From the NCBI RefSeq assembly GCF_008107625.1, contig NZ_SDKK01000010.1:1-64000 (forward strand): a DNA stretch of 64,000 nucleotides. The letters are read 5' to 3'. Below are positions 53,993-63,239 of this stretch, piece after piece (within the stretch, counting starts at the first letter, position 1; every line of letters starts with the position of its first letter). A program made the position numbers and the translations under genes. This DNA comes from Zoogloea oleivorans (GTDB taxonomy: Bacteria; Pseudomonadota; Gammaproteobacteria; Burkholderiales; Rhodocyclaceae). The notes under the pieces were generated by a model. The model saw nothing but the letters and a program-made list of their open reading frames with translations. It was not told where the DNA came from and did not search any database.

Positions 53993-54642
53993 CCGACCAA
54001 ACCCTTGGCAGTCAGGCGCAATACCCGGTCGGCAGTCGCAGCCGCCTCCAGCGAATGGGTCACCAGGATGCCGATGGCCCCGGCCTCGCGGATGCGCTCG
54101 CCGAGCAAGGCCAGCACCTTCGCCCCGTTGGCCGGGTCGAGATTTCCGGTAGGTTCGTCGGCCAGCACCAGACGCGGCCGATGGACCAGCGCCCGGGCAA
54201 TCGCCACCCGCTGCATCTCGCCGCCAGAAAGCTCCCGCGGCCAGCTGCCGGCCCGCTCGCCCAGGCCGACGGCATCGAGCAGTTGCTGCGCCGGGCCGTC
54301 GGCGGCCAGGCCATCGACACCCTGCAGCCACAGGGGCAGAGCCACGTTCTGGCGCACGGTGAGATGGGGCAGCACATGAAAGGCCTGAAAAACGAAGCCC
54401 AGCTTGTCGCGGCGCAAATGGGTCAGCGCATCTTCGTCGAGCGTCGAATAGTCGCTGCCGTCCAGCACCAGCCGCCCGCCATCTGGTCGATCCAGCCCGG
54501 CGATGAGGTTGAGCAGTGTCGATTTGCCGACGCCGGACTCGCCGACGATGGCCACGTAGTCACCCGGCGCCAGGCGCAGGGACACGTCCTGCAACACCGG
54601 ACGAGCGTTGAAATGACGGGAGATGTTTTCGATTTCGAGCAT
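53989..54642 (-). CDS. ABC transporter ATP-binding protein (LolD/MacB type)
   Basis: 217 residues. Walker A GESGVGKST near 35, Q-loop in FVFQAFHVLPHLTV, signature LSGGEMQRVAIARAL near 138 and Walker B LVLADEPTGNLDP, whose EPTGNLD end is typical of the LolD/FtsE/MacB group. It powers the FtsX-type permease encoded next, with which it overlaps by 4 bp, and the lipocalin-like protein completes the operon. The substrate is unknown; lipid or hopanoid-type cargo would suit the divergent squalene genes, but that is a guess. Confidence 0.92.
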   Translation of the reverse strand: MLEIENISRHFNARPVLQDVSLRLAPGDYVAIVGESGVGKSTLLNLIAGLDRPDGGRLVLDGSDYSTLDEDALTHLRRDKLGFVFQAFHVLPHLTVRQNVALPLWLQGVDGLAADGPAQQLLDAVGLGERAGSWPRELSGGEMQRVAIARALVHRPRLVLADEPTGNLDPANGAKVLALLGERIREAGAIGILVTHSLEAAATADRVLRLTAKGLVG

Positions 54643-54691
54643 GATGAGTCTGAGGGGTCCAAGGCCGGTCGGTTCCGTCGCGTGCGCAGGG

Positions 54692-54697
54692 TATACT
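54692..54697 (+). promoter_or_regulatory. Possible -10 element of the hpnCDE operon
   Basis: TATACT stands 10 bp before the ATG of hpnC, so the transcript would have a very short leader. I see no convincing -35. Confidence 0.35.
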
Positions 54698-54707
54698 CCG
54701 CGCGCCC

Positions 54708-55529
54708 ATGCCCGTTGACCACTACGAAAACTTCCCGGTCGCCTCCTTCCTGCTGCCCGCGCGCCTGCGCGAGCCGGTGGAGGCCATCTACGCCTTTGCG
54801 CGCAGCGCCGACGACATTGCCGATGAGGGCGATGCCCTGCCGGTGATGCGACTCGCCCAGCTCAACGACTACCGCCGCGCCCTGCACGCCATCGAGCAGA
54901 ATCGCCCCTTCGACGATCCGGGCCTCGCCCCGATCTTCGAGCGCCTCGCCCGCAACATCCACCAGTTCAAGCTGCCCATCGGTCTCTTCCGCGACCTGCT
55001 GGACGCCTTCAGCCAGGATGTGGGCAAGACGCGCTACACCGACTTCGCCGAGTTGACCGACTACTGCCGCCGCTCCGCCAACCCGGTGGGCCGCCTGCTG
55101 CTGTGTCTGTACCGGGCCGAAACGCCGGACAACCTGATCATGTCCGACCAGATCTGCACCAGCTTGCAGCTCATCAACTTCTGGCAGGACGTCGCCATCG
55201 ACTGGCAAAAGCAACGCATTTACCTGCCCCTCGCCGACATGCAGCGCTTCGGCGTGACCGAGGCCGACATCAATGCCGGCGTGGTCAGCCATGAATTCTC
55301 GGCACTGATGGACTTCCAGGTCCAGCGGGCCCGCAGCATGATGCGCCACGGCGCCCCCCTCGCCCGCCGCCTGCCCGGCCGTATCGGCTGGGAATTGCGC
55401 CTGATGGTGCAAGGCGGGCTCGCCATACTCGACAAGATCGAGGCGAACGGCTACGACGTATTCCGGCACCGTCCGACCCTCGGCAAGACAGACTGGCTGC
55501 GCCTCGCCTGGCGCGCCACCATCCGGTAA
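54708..55529 (+). CDS. hpnC: Hydroxysqualene synthase HpnC
   Basis: 273 residues, squalene/phytoene synthase fold. The first Asp-rich motif is FARSADDIADEGD, the second NFWQDVAIDWQKQRIYLP. The starting segment MPVDHYENFPVASFLLPARL is typical of HpnC. With HpnD and HpnE it turns two farnesyl diphosphates into squalene via presqualene diphosphate and hydroxysqualene; HpnC catalyses the step from presqualene diphosphate to hydroxysqualene. First of three genes with spacing of 6 bp and then a 4-bp overlap. Confidence 0.93.
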   Translation: MPVDHYENFPVASFLLPARLREPVEAIYAFARSADDIADEGDALPVMRLAQLNDYRRALHAIEQNRPFDDPGLAPIFERLARNIHQFKLPIGLFRDLLDAFSQDVGKTRYTDFAELTDYCRRSANPVGRLLLCLYRAETPDNLIMSDQICTSLQLINFWQDVAIDWQKQRIYLPLADMQRFGVTEADINAGVVSHEFSALMDFQVQRARSMMRHGAPLARRLPGRIGWELRLMVQGGLAILDKIEANGYDVFRHRPTLGKTDWLRLAWRATIR

Positions 55530-55535
55530 GCCCCC

Positions 55536-56372
55536 ATGACCGATCCGCACGCCTATTGCCAGGAGAAAGCCGCCAGCAGCGGCTCCAGCTTCTACTACAG
55601 CTTCATGTTCCTGCCCCCCGAGCGGCGCCAGGCGATCACCGCCCTGTACGCCTTCTGCCGTGAAGTGGACGACGTGGTCGATGAATGCCACGACGTGCAG
55701 ATCGCCCAGACCAAGCTCGACTGGTGGCGCAATCAGGTCAAGCAGGTCTTTGACGGCGAGCCGCAACACCCCGTCGGCCAGGCCCTGAAGGACATCAGCG
55801 GGCGCTTCAACCTGCCCCGCGAGCAACTGCTCGAAATCATCGACGGCATGCAGATGGACCTGATGCAGACCCGCTACCTCGACTGGAAGGCGCTCAATCT
55901 GTACTGCTACCGCGTCGCCAGCGTGGTCGGCCTGCTGTCGGCCGAAATCTTCGGCTACCAGAACCGCCAGACCCTCAAGTACGCCCACGACCTGGGCCTC
56001 GCCTTCCAGCTCACCAACATCATCCGCGACGTGGGCGAGGACGCCCGGCGGGGCCGCATCTACCTGCCCATCGACGAGATGCAGCGCTTCAACGTGCCGG
56101 CCAAGCAAATCCTCGAAGCCCGCTACGACGACAACTTCCGTCAGCTGATGGCCTTCCAGGCCACACGCGCCCGTCAGCTCTACGACCAGGCCTTTGCCCA
56201 GCTCCCCGCCGAAGACCGCAAGGCCCAGCGCCCCGGCCTGATCATGGCCGCCATCTACCGCACCCTGCTCGACGAGATCGAAGCCGACGGCTTTCAGGTC
56301 CTCGACCGGCGCACCTCTCTCACCCCGCTGCGCAAGATCTGGATCGCCGGGAAAACCTGGTTCAAGGGATGA
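55536..56372 (+). CDS. hpnD: Presqualene diphosphate synthase HpnD
   Basis: 278 residues, same fold as HpnC. Asp-rich motifs REVDDVVDECHD and NIIRDVGEDARRGRIYLP, plus the family start AYCQEKAASSGSSFYYSFMF and the MQMDL pentad. It condenses two farnesyl diphosphate molecules to presqualene diphosphate. It lies between hpnC and hpnE and overlaps hpnE as ATGA. Confidence 0.94.
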   Translation: MTDPHAYCQEKAASSGSSFYYSFMFLPPERRQAITALYAFCREVDDVVDECHDVQIAQTKLDWWRNQVKQVFDGEPQHPVGQALKDISGRFNLPREQLLEIIDGMQMDLMQTRYLDWKALNLYCYRVASVVGLLSAEIFGYQNRQTLKYAHDLGLAFQLTNIIRDVGEDARRGRIYLPIDEMQRFNVPAKQILEARYDDNFRQLMAFQATRARQLYDQAFAQLPAEDRKAQRPGLIMAAIYRTLLDEIEADGFQVLDRRTSLTPLRKIWIAGKTWFKG

Positions 56373-57694
56373 GCGAGACCCCGCAGGTCGCCATCGTCGG
56401 CGGCGGCTACGCCGGCTTTTCGGCGGCCGTAACGCTGGCCCGTGGCGGCGCCCGGGTCACGCTCTTCGAATCGTCGCGCACCCTCGGCGGCCGCGCCCGG
56501 GTGGTAGACAAATACGGTATCGGGCTCGACAACGGCCAGCACATCCTGCTGGGCGCCTACACCGAAACCCTGCGCATGCTGCGCCTGGTCGGCGTCAAAC
56601 CCTCGGTACTCGAAACCCGGCGCCTCGCACTGGTCTATCCCGGCCACTGTGAACTGCGCACCGCGCCGCTGCCGGCCCCGCTGCATCTGGCCATCGGCCT
56701 GCTGCGCGCCAAGGGCCTCGACTGGCGCGACAAGCTCGCCATGGCGCGACTGATGCGCCAGCTCAAACGCACCCGCTTCCGCGTCGAGCCCGACCGCCCC
56801 GTCGCAGCCCTGCTCGCCGACAGCGCCCAGACCGACAAGCTCATCCGCCTGATCTGGGAGCCCCTGTGCGTGGCCGCGCTGAACACCCCGGTGGCACAAG
56901 CCTCGGCCCAGGTGTTCGCCCATGTGCTGCGCGACAGCCTCACCGCCGGCGCATCGGCCTCCGACATGCTGCTGCCACGGCTCGACCTGTCGGAACTCTT
57001 CCCGGTCCCGGCCTCCCGCTGGCTGGCCATGCGCGGACACACGGTGCGCACCGCCGAGCCGGTCAAGGCCATTCTTCGCTACGAACACGGCGACGGCTAC
57101 CGGCTGGATGGCGACCCGTGGGAGAGCATCTACGACCACGTGGTGATCGCCACCGCCCCCTATCACGTGGCCCCGCTGGTCGAATCCCTGCCCGCCATGG
57201 CGCCGGTGGTGGCGCAAATCGGCCAGCTCAAACACGAGCCGATTGTTACCGCGTGGCTGGCCTTTGATGGAGCAGTGAAGTTTCCGGAGCCGATGATCGG
57301 CATGACCGGTGGCTATGGCCAGTGGGTCTTCGACCGGACCGCCCTCGGCGGACCGGAAGGTCTGGTCGGCGTAGTCATCAGTGCCAGCGGCGCCCACCAG
57401 GACATCGCGAAGGAAGCCCTTGAGATCGCCCTGCTGCAGGAATTGCAGGCGGTGCTCGGCCCGCTGCCTCCGCTCCTGTGGTCGCAGATCATCACCGAGA
57501 AGCGGGCTACCTTCGCATGCACGCCGGGCCTTGTCCGGCCGAAGACACTCACGCCCGAAGCCGGCCTGTGGCTGGCCGGCGACTATGTGGCGTCGGAGTA
57601 CCCGGCGACAATCGAATCCGCCGTGCGCAGCGGCGTCATTGCCGGCCGCAGCATCCTGAAGCGCTGCGGGCTGAAGGAACAGTTTTTCCCGTAA
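56369..57694 (+). CDS. hpnE: Hydroxysqualene dehydroxylase HpnE
   Basis: 441 residues, FAD-dependent amine-oxidase/phytoene-desaturase-like enzyme. The N-terminal nucleotide-binding GGGYAGFSAAVTLARGG, then the substrate lobe and a C-terminal FAD motif (GLWLAGDYVASEYPATIESA). It removes the hydroxyl from hydroxysqualene to give squalene. No squalene-hopene cyclase is in the window, so the end product (hopanoid or other squalene use) must be settled elsewhere. Confidence 0.92.
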   Translation: MSETPQVAIVGGGYAGFSAAVTLARGGARVTLFESSRTLGGRARVVDKYGIGLDNGQHILLGAYTETLRMLRLVGVKPSVLETRRLALVYPGHCELRTAPLPAPLHLAIGLLRAKGLDWRDKLAMARLMRQLKRTRFRVEPDRPVAALLADSAQTDKLIRLIWEPLCVAALNTPVAQASAQVFAHVLRDSLTAGASASDMLLPRLDLSELFPVPASRWLAMRGHTVRTAEPVKAILRYEHGDGYRLDGDPWESIYDHVVIATAPYHVAPLVESLPAMAPVVAQIGQLKHEPIVTAWLAFDGAVKFPEPMIGMTGGYGQWVFDRTALGGPEGLVGVVISASGAHQDIAKEALEIALLQELQAVLGPLPPLLWSQIITEKRATFACTPGLVRPKTLTPEAGLWLAGDYVASEYPATIESAVRSGVIAGRSILKRCGLKEQFFP

Positions 57695-57717
57695 GTCGGA
57701 CCGAAGCCCGACCTACG
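57693..57717. repeat. Degenerate REP hairpin
   Basis: AAGTCGGACCGAAGCCCGAC followed by CTAC, overlapping the last bases of hpnE and filling the 29-bp gap between it and the convergent ABC ATPase. Confidence 0.65.
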
Positions 57718-57723
57718 GTGGTA

Positions 57724-58443
57724 TCAGTTGGTCACCAGGCGCCCGGCCGACAAGCGCAGGGTGCGTCCGCAGCGGGCGGCCAGGGCGTTGTCGTGGGTCA
57801 CCAGCACAAGGGTTGTGCCGGATTCGACGTTGAGGGAGAACATCAACTCGATCACCGCCTCGCCGGTTGCCACATCGAGATTGCCGGTCGGCTCGTCGGC
57901 CAGCACCAGCGCCGGTTTCGGCGCAAAGGCACGGGCCACGGCGACACGCTGCTGCTCGCCGCCGGAGAGCTGACGCGGGTAATGCCCCAGACGGGCAGCC
58001 AGGCCAACACGCCCGAGCCAGGCCTCCGCCTCCTGCCGCGCATCCCGACGCCCGGCCAGTTCCAGCGGCAACATCACGTTTTCCAGCGCAGTGAGGGCCG
58101 GCAGCAGCTGGAAAGACTGGAACACGAAACCCACGCAGGCCCCGCGCAGCGCCGCACGACCATCTTCATCGAGGGCAAAAAGATCTTGTCCGCGGATGCA
58201 TACCGAGCCGCTGCTCGGCGCATCCAGCCCGGCCAGCAGGCCGAGGAGCGTGGACTTGCCGGAGCCGGACGCACCGACGATGGCCACCGCCTCGCCGGCC
58301 ATGATCCGGAAGGACACCTTGTCGAGAATACGCAATTCGCTGCCGCCGTCGGACGTCACCGCACGGCACAGCTCACTGACCTCCAGCACCGGCGCAAGGG
58401 CCGCCGCAGTGGAGGACGAATCGGATCGGGTTCTGTTCAGCAT
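57724..58443 (-). CDS. ABC transporter ATP-binding protein, LolD/YbbA type, orphan
   Basis: About 239 residues. Walker A GASGSGKST near 58, FVFQSFQLLPALTALENVML, signature LSGGEQQRVAVARAF and Walker B LVLADEPTGNLD, a LolD/YbbA-type ATPase. Most of these are paired with an FtsX-type permease; here none is adjacent (hpnE convergent on one side, guaB upstream), so it must work with a permease elsewhere, possibly the one at 51.5 kb. No Shine-Dalgarno sequence precedes the ATG at 58443. In many relatives YbbA lies next to an esterase gene tesA, absent here. Confidence 0.85.
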   Translation of the reverse strand: MLNRTRSDSSSTAAALAPVLEVSELCRAVTSDGGSELRILDKVSFRIMAGEAVAIVGASGSGKSTLLGLLAGLDAPSSGSVCIRGQDLFALDEDGRAALRGACVGFVFQSFQLLPALTALENVMLPLELAGRRDARQEAEAWLGRVGLAARLGHYPRQLSGGEQQRVAVARAFAPKPALVLADEPTGNLDVATGEAVIELMFSLNVESGTTLVLVTHDNALAARCGRTLRLSAGRLVTN

Positions 58444-58537
58444 GGAAAGGTGGAGTCGATTTGCGTCGATAGGTTCAGGCCGCCCACGAAAAAGGGCAGC
58501 CCAAAGGCTGCCCTGGCGAACCACAGCGGAACAATGA

Positions 58538-60064
<1,527 letters not shown>

Positions 60065-60079
60065 CTACCGGAGTCCCCA

Positions 60080-60535
60080 ATGTTCCACAAGCTTCTCGTT
60101 GTACTGCTGGTTTGCGCCGGCCAGACGGCCTTTGCACAGAGTATCTACAGCTGGAAGGATGCCAGCGGCCAGGTCCATTATTCGGATACGCCGCCGCCCG
60201 ACGGCAAGGCACGCACCGTCAAGCAGCCGACCCTGGCCCCCGGCAAGACCGCCCCTACCGACAACGCCCAGCCGAGCTATGTCGACAAGGAACTGGCCTT
60301 CCGCAAGCGCCTCGCCGAAAAAACCGAAGCCGAGGAAAAAGCCCGCAAGGACAAGGCCGACAGCGAACAGCGCCAGCGCGAATGCAGCGCATCAAAGCAG
60401 CACCTTGCGGGCCTCGAAAGCGGCCAGCGGGTTGTCCGTTTCAACGAAGCCGGCGAACGCATCTTCATGGATGACGACGAGCGCGCAGCCGAAATCGAAC
60501 GCACCCGCAAGGCAGTCGAGCGCATCTGCAAGTAG
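60080..60535 (+). CDS. Exported DUF4124-domain protein
   Basis: 151 residues. A signal peptide (about 1-19, MFHKLLVVLLVCAGQTAFA) and the DUF4124 core (YSWKDASGQVHYSDTPPPDG), followed by a charged helical tail rich in Lys, Glu and Arg (residues about 70-151). Such proteins are common in betaproteobacteria and have no known function. The adjacent guaB, rnfH and ratA genes form a conserved neighbourhood. Confidence 0.88.
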   Translation: MFHKLLVVLLVCAGQTAFAQSIYSWKDASGQVHYSDTPPPDGKARTVKQPTLAPGKTAPTDNAQPSYVDKELAFRKRLAEKTEAEEKARKDKADSEQRQRECSASKQHLAGLESGQRVVRFNEAGERIFMDDDERAAEIERTRKAVERICK

Positions 60536-60548
60536 GCGTATCCCGCAC

Positions 60549-60878
60549 TCAGGCGGCGGAATCCTCGCCCGTCCCGCCACCCTTCTTCATCACCTTGCCC
60601 TCTTCGGCCCGTTTGCGCCGGACCTCCTTCGGGTCGGCAATCAGCGGGCGATAGATTTCGATCCGGTCCTTGTCGCGCAAGACAGTATCGGCCTTCACCA
60701 GCTTGGCGAACACGCCGAGTTTGTTGGTCTTGGCCAGATCGATCTCCGGGTGCTTCTGGAGCAGCCCCGAGGCATCGATGGCCCGCTGCACGGTGCAGCC
60801 TTCAGGCATCTTCAAACGCACGATCTCCTGGCGATCCCTGAGGGCGTAGCAAACTTCCACGTTGATCGAATCGGACAT
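60549..60878 (-). CDS. rnfH: RnfH/UPF0125 family protein
   Basis: 109 residues, beta-grasp ubiquitin-like fold: MSDSINVEVCYALRDRQEIV, GCTVQRAIDASGLL, LGVFAKLVKADTVLRDKDRI and the family signature EIYRPLIADPKEVRRKRAEE. RnfH accompanies RatA in most betaproteobacteria. Here it lies 1 bp downstream of the ratA stop, on the same strand, so the two form an operon. Its role is unknown. Confidence 0.92.
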   Translation of the reverse strand: MSDSINVEVCYALRDRQEIVRLKMPEGCTVQRAIDASGLLQKHPEIDLAKTNKLGVFAKLVKADTVLRDKDRIEIYRPLIADPKEVRRKRAEEGKVMKKGGGTGEDSAA

Positions 60879-60879
60879 T

Positions 60880-61317
60880 TCAGCTCTTGACGTAGATTTG
60901 CGCAGCGCGCTTGACGAAGGAGTCGACGAAGGTGTTGGCGATATGGCTGAACACCGGCCCGACAGCCTTCTCGATGAGGCGGCTGGAAAATTCGTAATGC
61001 AGGTTGAACTCGACCTTGCAGGCCGCCTCGCCCAGTGGCGTAAAATCCCAGCTTCCGTCCAGATGCGTGAATGGCCCGTCGGTCAGCCGGATGTGCATGT
61101 GGCCGGGATAGCGCTTTTCGTTCTCGGTGCTGAAGTGGGACTTGATCCCGTGGTAGTTGATATGGAGGGTCGCCTTGGTCACCTTCTCGTCGCGGCCATG
61201 CACCTCACTGCCACCGCACCACGGAAGAAACCTGGGGTAATCCTCGCAGCGGTCCACCAGCTCAAACATCTGGGCCGGGGTGAACTCGATCAGGACAATT
61301 TTCTTGACGGCTGCCAT
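60880..61317 (-). CDS. ratA: RatA/Coq10-type START-domain protein
   Basis: About 145 residues, START-like fold: [49 protein letters not shown] and [21 protein letters not shown]. coli RatA was described as a toxin that blocks ribosome subunit joining, but the same family includes coenzyme Q-binding Coq10. Either role is possible. The ATG at 61317 is the family start; the gene is divergent from smpB and precedes rnfH. Confidence 0.9.
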   Translation of the reverse strand: MAAVKKIVLIEFTPAQMFELVDRCEDYPRFLPWCGGSEVHGRDEKVTKATLHINYHGIKSHFSTENEKRYPGHMHIRLTDGPFTHLDGSWDFTPLGEAACKVEFNLHYEFSSRLIEKAVGPVFSHIANTFVDSFVKRAAQIYVKS

Positions 61318-61344
61318 CGGAGCGCTAGCGGAGTACCGACCTGT

Positions 61345-61361
61345 TAAAATGCGCGATTTTA
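61345..61361. promoter_or_regulatory. Divergent overlapping -10 elements of ratA and smpB
   Basis: TAAAATGCGCGATTTTA is a perfect inverted repeat that supplies a TAAAAT -10 on each strand: 61345-61350 toward smpB (35 bp from its ATG) and 61361-61356 toward ratA (39 bp from its ATG). It is the most AT-rich spot in the 67-bp gap. Confidence 0.55.
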
Positions 61362-61384
61362 CGCGTCCGTTCGAGCCTACGCCA

Positions 61385-61831
61385 ATGAGCATCATCGACA
61401 ACCGCAAGGCCTTCCACGATTATTTCATCGAGGACAAGTACGAAGCCGGCCTGGTGCTGGAGGGATGGGAGGTAAAGGGCATCCGCGCCGGGCGCGCCAA
61501 CATCAAGGAAGCCTACGTGGTGATTCGCGGCGCCGAGATCTTCATCGTCGGCATGCACATCACGCCGCTGGAGTCCGCCTCGACCCACATCACGCCCGAC
61601 CCGACCCGCACCCGCAAGCTGCTGCTGCACGCGGAAGAGATCGCCAAGCTGATCGGCAAGGTGGAACGGGCCGGCTATGCGCTGATCCCGCTCGACCTGC
61701 ATTATGTAAAAGGGCGCGTGAAAATCAGCGTCGGCCTTGCCAAGGGCAAGAAACAGTACGACAAGCGCGAAACCGAGAAGGAACGCGACTGGGACCGGGA
61801 AAAGGCACGCCTGGTCCGCTCCAAGGGCTGA
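61385..61831 (+). CDS. smpB: tmRNA-binding protein SmpB
   Basis: 148 residues. It binds tmRNA and brings it to stalled ribosomes for trans-translation. Start [20 protein letters not shown], core [34 protein letters not shown], and the C-terminal tail ([20 protein letters not shown]) that is unstructured until it enters the mRNA channel. Length and sequence are typical. It stands opposite ratA. Confidence 0.97.
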   Translation: MSIIDNRKAFHDYFIEDKYEAGLVLEGWEVKGIRAGRANIKEAYVVIRGAEIFIVGMHITPLESASTHITPDPTRTRKLLLHAEEIAKLIGKVERAGYALIPLDLHYVKGRVKISVGLAKGKKQYDKRETEKERDWDREKARLVRSKG

Positions 61832-61849
61832 GCGCCCCGCTGCGGCCCC

Positions 61850-62779
61850 TTACTCGAGTTCGCCCAGCGCCCACTCCACGTCGAGGCGCTCCAGCGCGTC
61901 GGCCGGCTGACAGGCCGCCGCTTCACCAAAAATCTCGTGGGCCCTCCCCGAATGCGCATGGCCAAAGGCCAGCTGGGTGGAGCGGGCGTATTCGGCCAGC
62001 ACCACCGGCGACTGGGGATGCAGGCCCCGGGCGGCCTCGAAGTGATCCACCACCGCCTCCTTGCGCGCGCCGTAGGTCAGGGCCGCGACCATCCCGCCAA
62101 CCTTGTCGATCACCTCTGCGTGATAGACCCCCAGTCCGACATGGGCATCCGCATGCCCTGGATTCAGCTGGATGACCCTGTGCAGGCTGTCCCGCACCTT
62201 GCCACCCAAACCCTGGGCCAGCGCTTTCACCACCGAGATGTTCTGGCTGTAGCGCCCAAGTGCCAGCCCGTAAACGTACCAGGCGTTGATCCAGTTGGGC
62301 GCCAGTTGAACCAGCGCGGCACACGACTCCACGGTATCCCGCAGGATGGCCAGCCGGCGCACCTCGTCTTCTTCGAGATGAGACGCATAGACCGCCGCCG
62401 CACGGGCCGCAACCACCATGCCGACCGGCCCGGCGGCGAGGCCATAATCGACCGCATCGGCAAAATCACCGGCATGATAGGCCCGCCAGGCATCCTCGAT
62501 GAGCGCAACGATGGCTGCCAGATCCGGTGCATGGGGCATCAGTTCAGGGTTGGTACCCAACAGCTCGGCCAGGCTGTCGGTCGTCGGATACGGCTCCAGG
62601 TCGCCCCGATGGAGGCGCGCCCAGTTGCTTGACAGTGCCGTCCCGCCGTAGCGGTAGATCCGGTCGCCATAGGGGAAACGTTTCCAGGTAGTTCTGTTCG
62701 CGCCCTGCCCTTCTTCGGCAGAGTTCGCTTGCTCACGCGAGCGTCGGCGGGCAGCGTTCCAGTCAAACGTCAGGTGCAT
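61850..62779 (-). CDS. TPR-like helical repeat protein, function unknown
   Basis: About 309 residues, soluble. From about residue 80 the sequence is a run of helical hairpins of TPR type (YHAGDFADAVDYGLAAGPVG, NWINAWYVYGLALGRYSQNI, NPGHADAHVGLGVYHAEVID). The N-terminus (MHLTFDWNAARRRSREQANS, GDRIYRYGGTALSSNWARLH) is distinct and not recognised. AAGGAG lies 10 bases before the ATG. It converges on smpB with an 18-bp gap. Probably a protein-interaction scaffold. Confidence 0.8.
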   Translation of the reverse strand: MHLTFDWNAARRRSREQANSAEEGQGANRTTWKRFPYGDRIYRYGGTALSSNWARLHRGDLEPYPTTDSLAELLGTNPELMPHAPDLAAIVALIEDAWRAYHAGDFADAVDYGLAAGPVGMVVAARAAAVYASHLEEDEVRRLAILRDTVESCAALVQLAPNWINAWYVYGLALGRYSQNISVVKALAQGLGGKVRDSLHRVIQLNPGHADAHVGLGVYHAEVIDKVGGMVAALTYGARKEAVVDHFEAARGLHPQSPVVLAEYARSTQLAFGHAHSGRAHEIFGEAAACQPADALERLDVEWALGELE

Positions 62780-62925
62780 CGGCGGTGATCTCCTTCGGGT
62801 TGTCAGGCTTGCTCTTATCGATTTCAAAACAATGCCGAAATCGTCGAAAACTACAGACCCGAAGGGCGAAGGTTAGCACCGTCACCGCAGACAATCATGT
62901 CGCAGTGCCGCAAACCCGAACGGAA

Positions 62926-63219
62926 TCAGGCCGCCGCCCGGCTCATGAAACGGGCAAGCTGAACATCCAGCTCCGTCACACCACCGGCATCATGGGTCGT
63001 CAGGGTCACGTCCACCCGGTTGTAAACGTTGAACCACTCAGGATGATGGTCAAGCTTCTCGGCCATCAAGGCCACCTGCGTCATCCAGCCAAAAGCGGCG
63101 TTGAAATCGGCAAAGCGGAATTGCCTGGTAAGGGCATCGCGCCCGGGCACTACCTGCCAGCCGTCCAGGGTGGCAAGCGCGGCCTGACGCTGCGCATCAT
63201 CGAGTTTTGCAGGTCTCAT
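62926..63219 (-). CDS. phhB: 4a-hydroxytetrahydrobiopterin dehydratase (PhhB/DCoH)
   Basis: 97 residues. The active-site region [20 protein letters not shown] has the two consecutive His and the Trp of pterin carbinolamine dehydratase, followed by [14 protein letters not shown]. It recycles oxidised pterin cofactor. The ATG at 63219 is chosen because AGGAGACAGGA lies just ahead. An ATG seven codons upstream overlaps the stop of the previous gene by one base but has no better ribosome site. Confidence 0.92.
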   Translation of the reverse strand: MRPAKLDDAQRQAALATLDGWQVVPGRDALTRQFRFADFNAAFGWMTQVALMAEKLDHHPEWFNVYNRVDVTLTTHDAGGVTELDVQLARFMSRAAA

Positions 63220-63239
63220 TCCTGTCTCCTGAAAATCCA

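Noticed and set aside
60880-61317. RatA as a confirmed toxin of a toxin-antitoxin pair
   Set aside because: The family also includes Coq10-type ubiquinone-binding proteins, and rnfH is not an antitoxin; the name is kept but the toxin function is not asserted.
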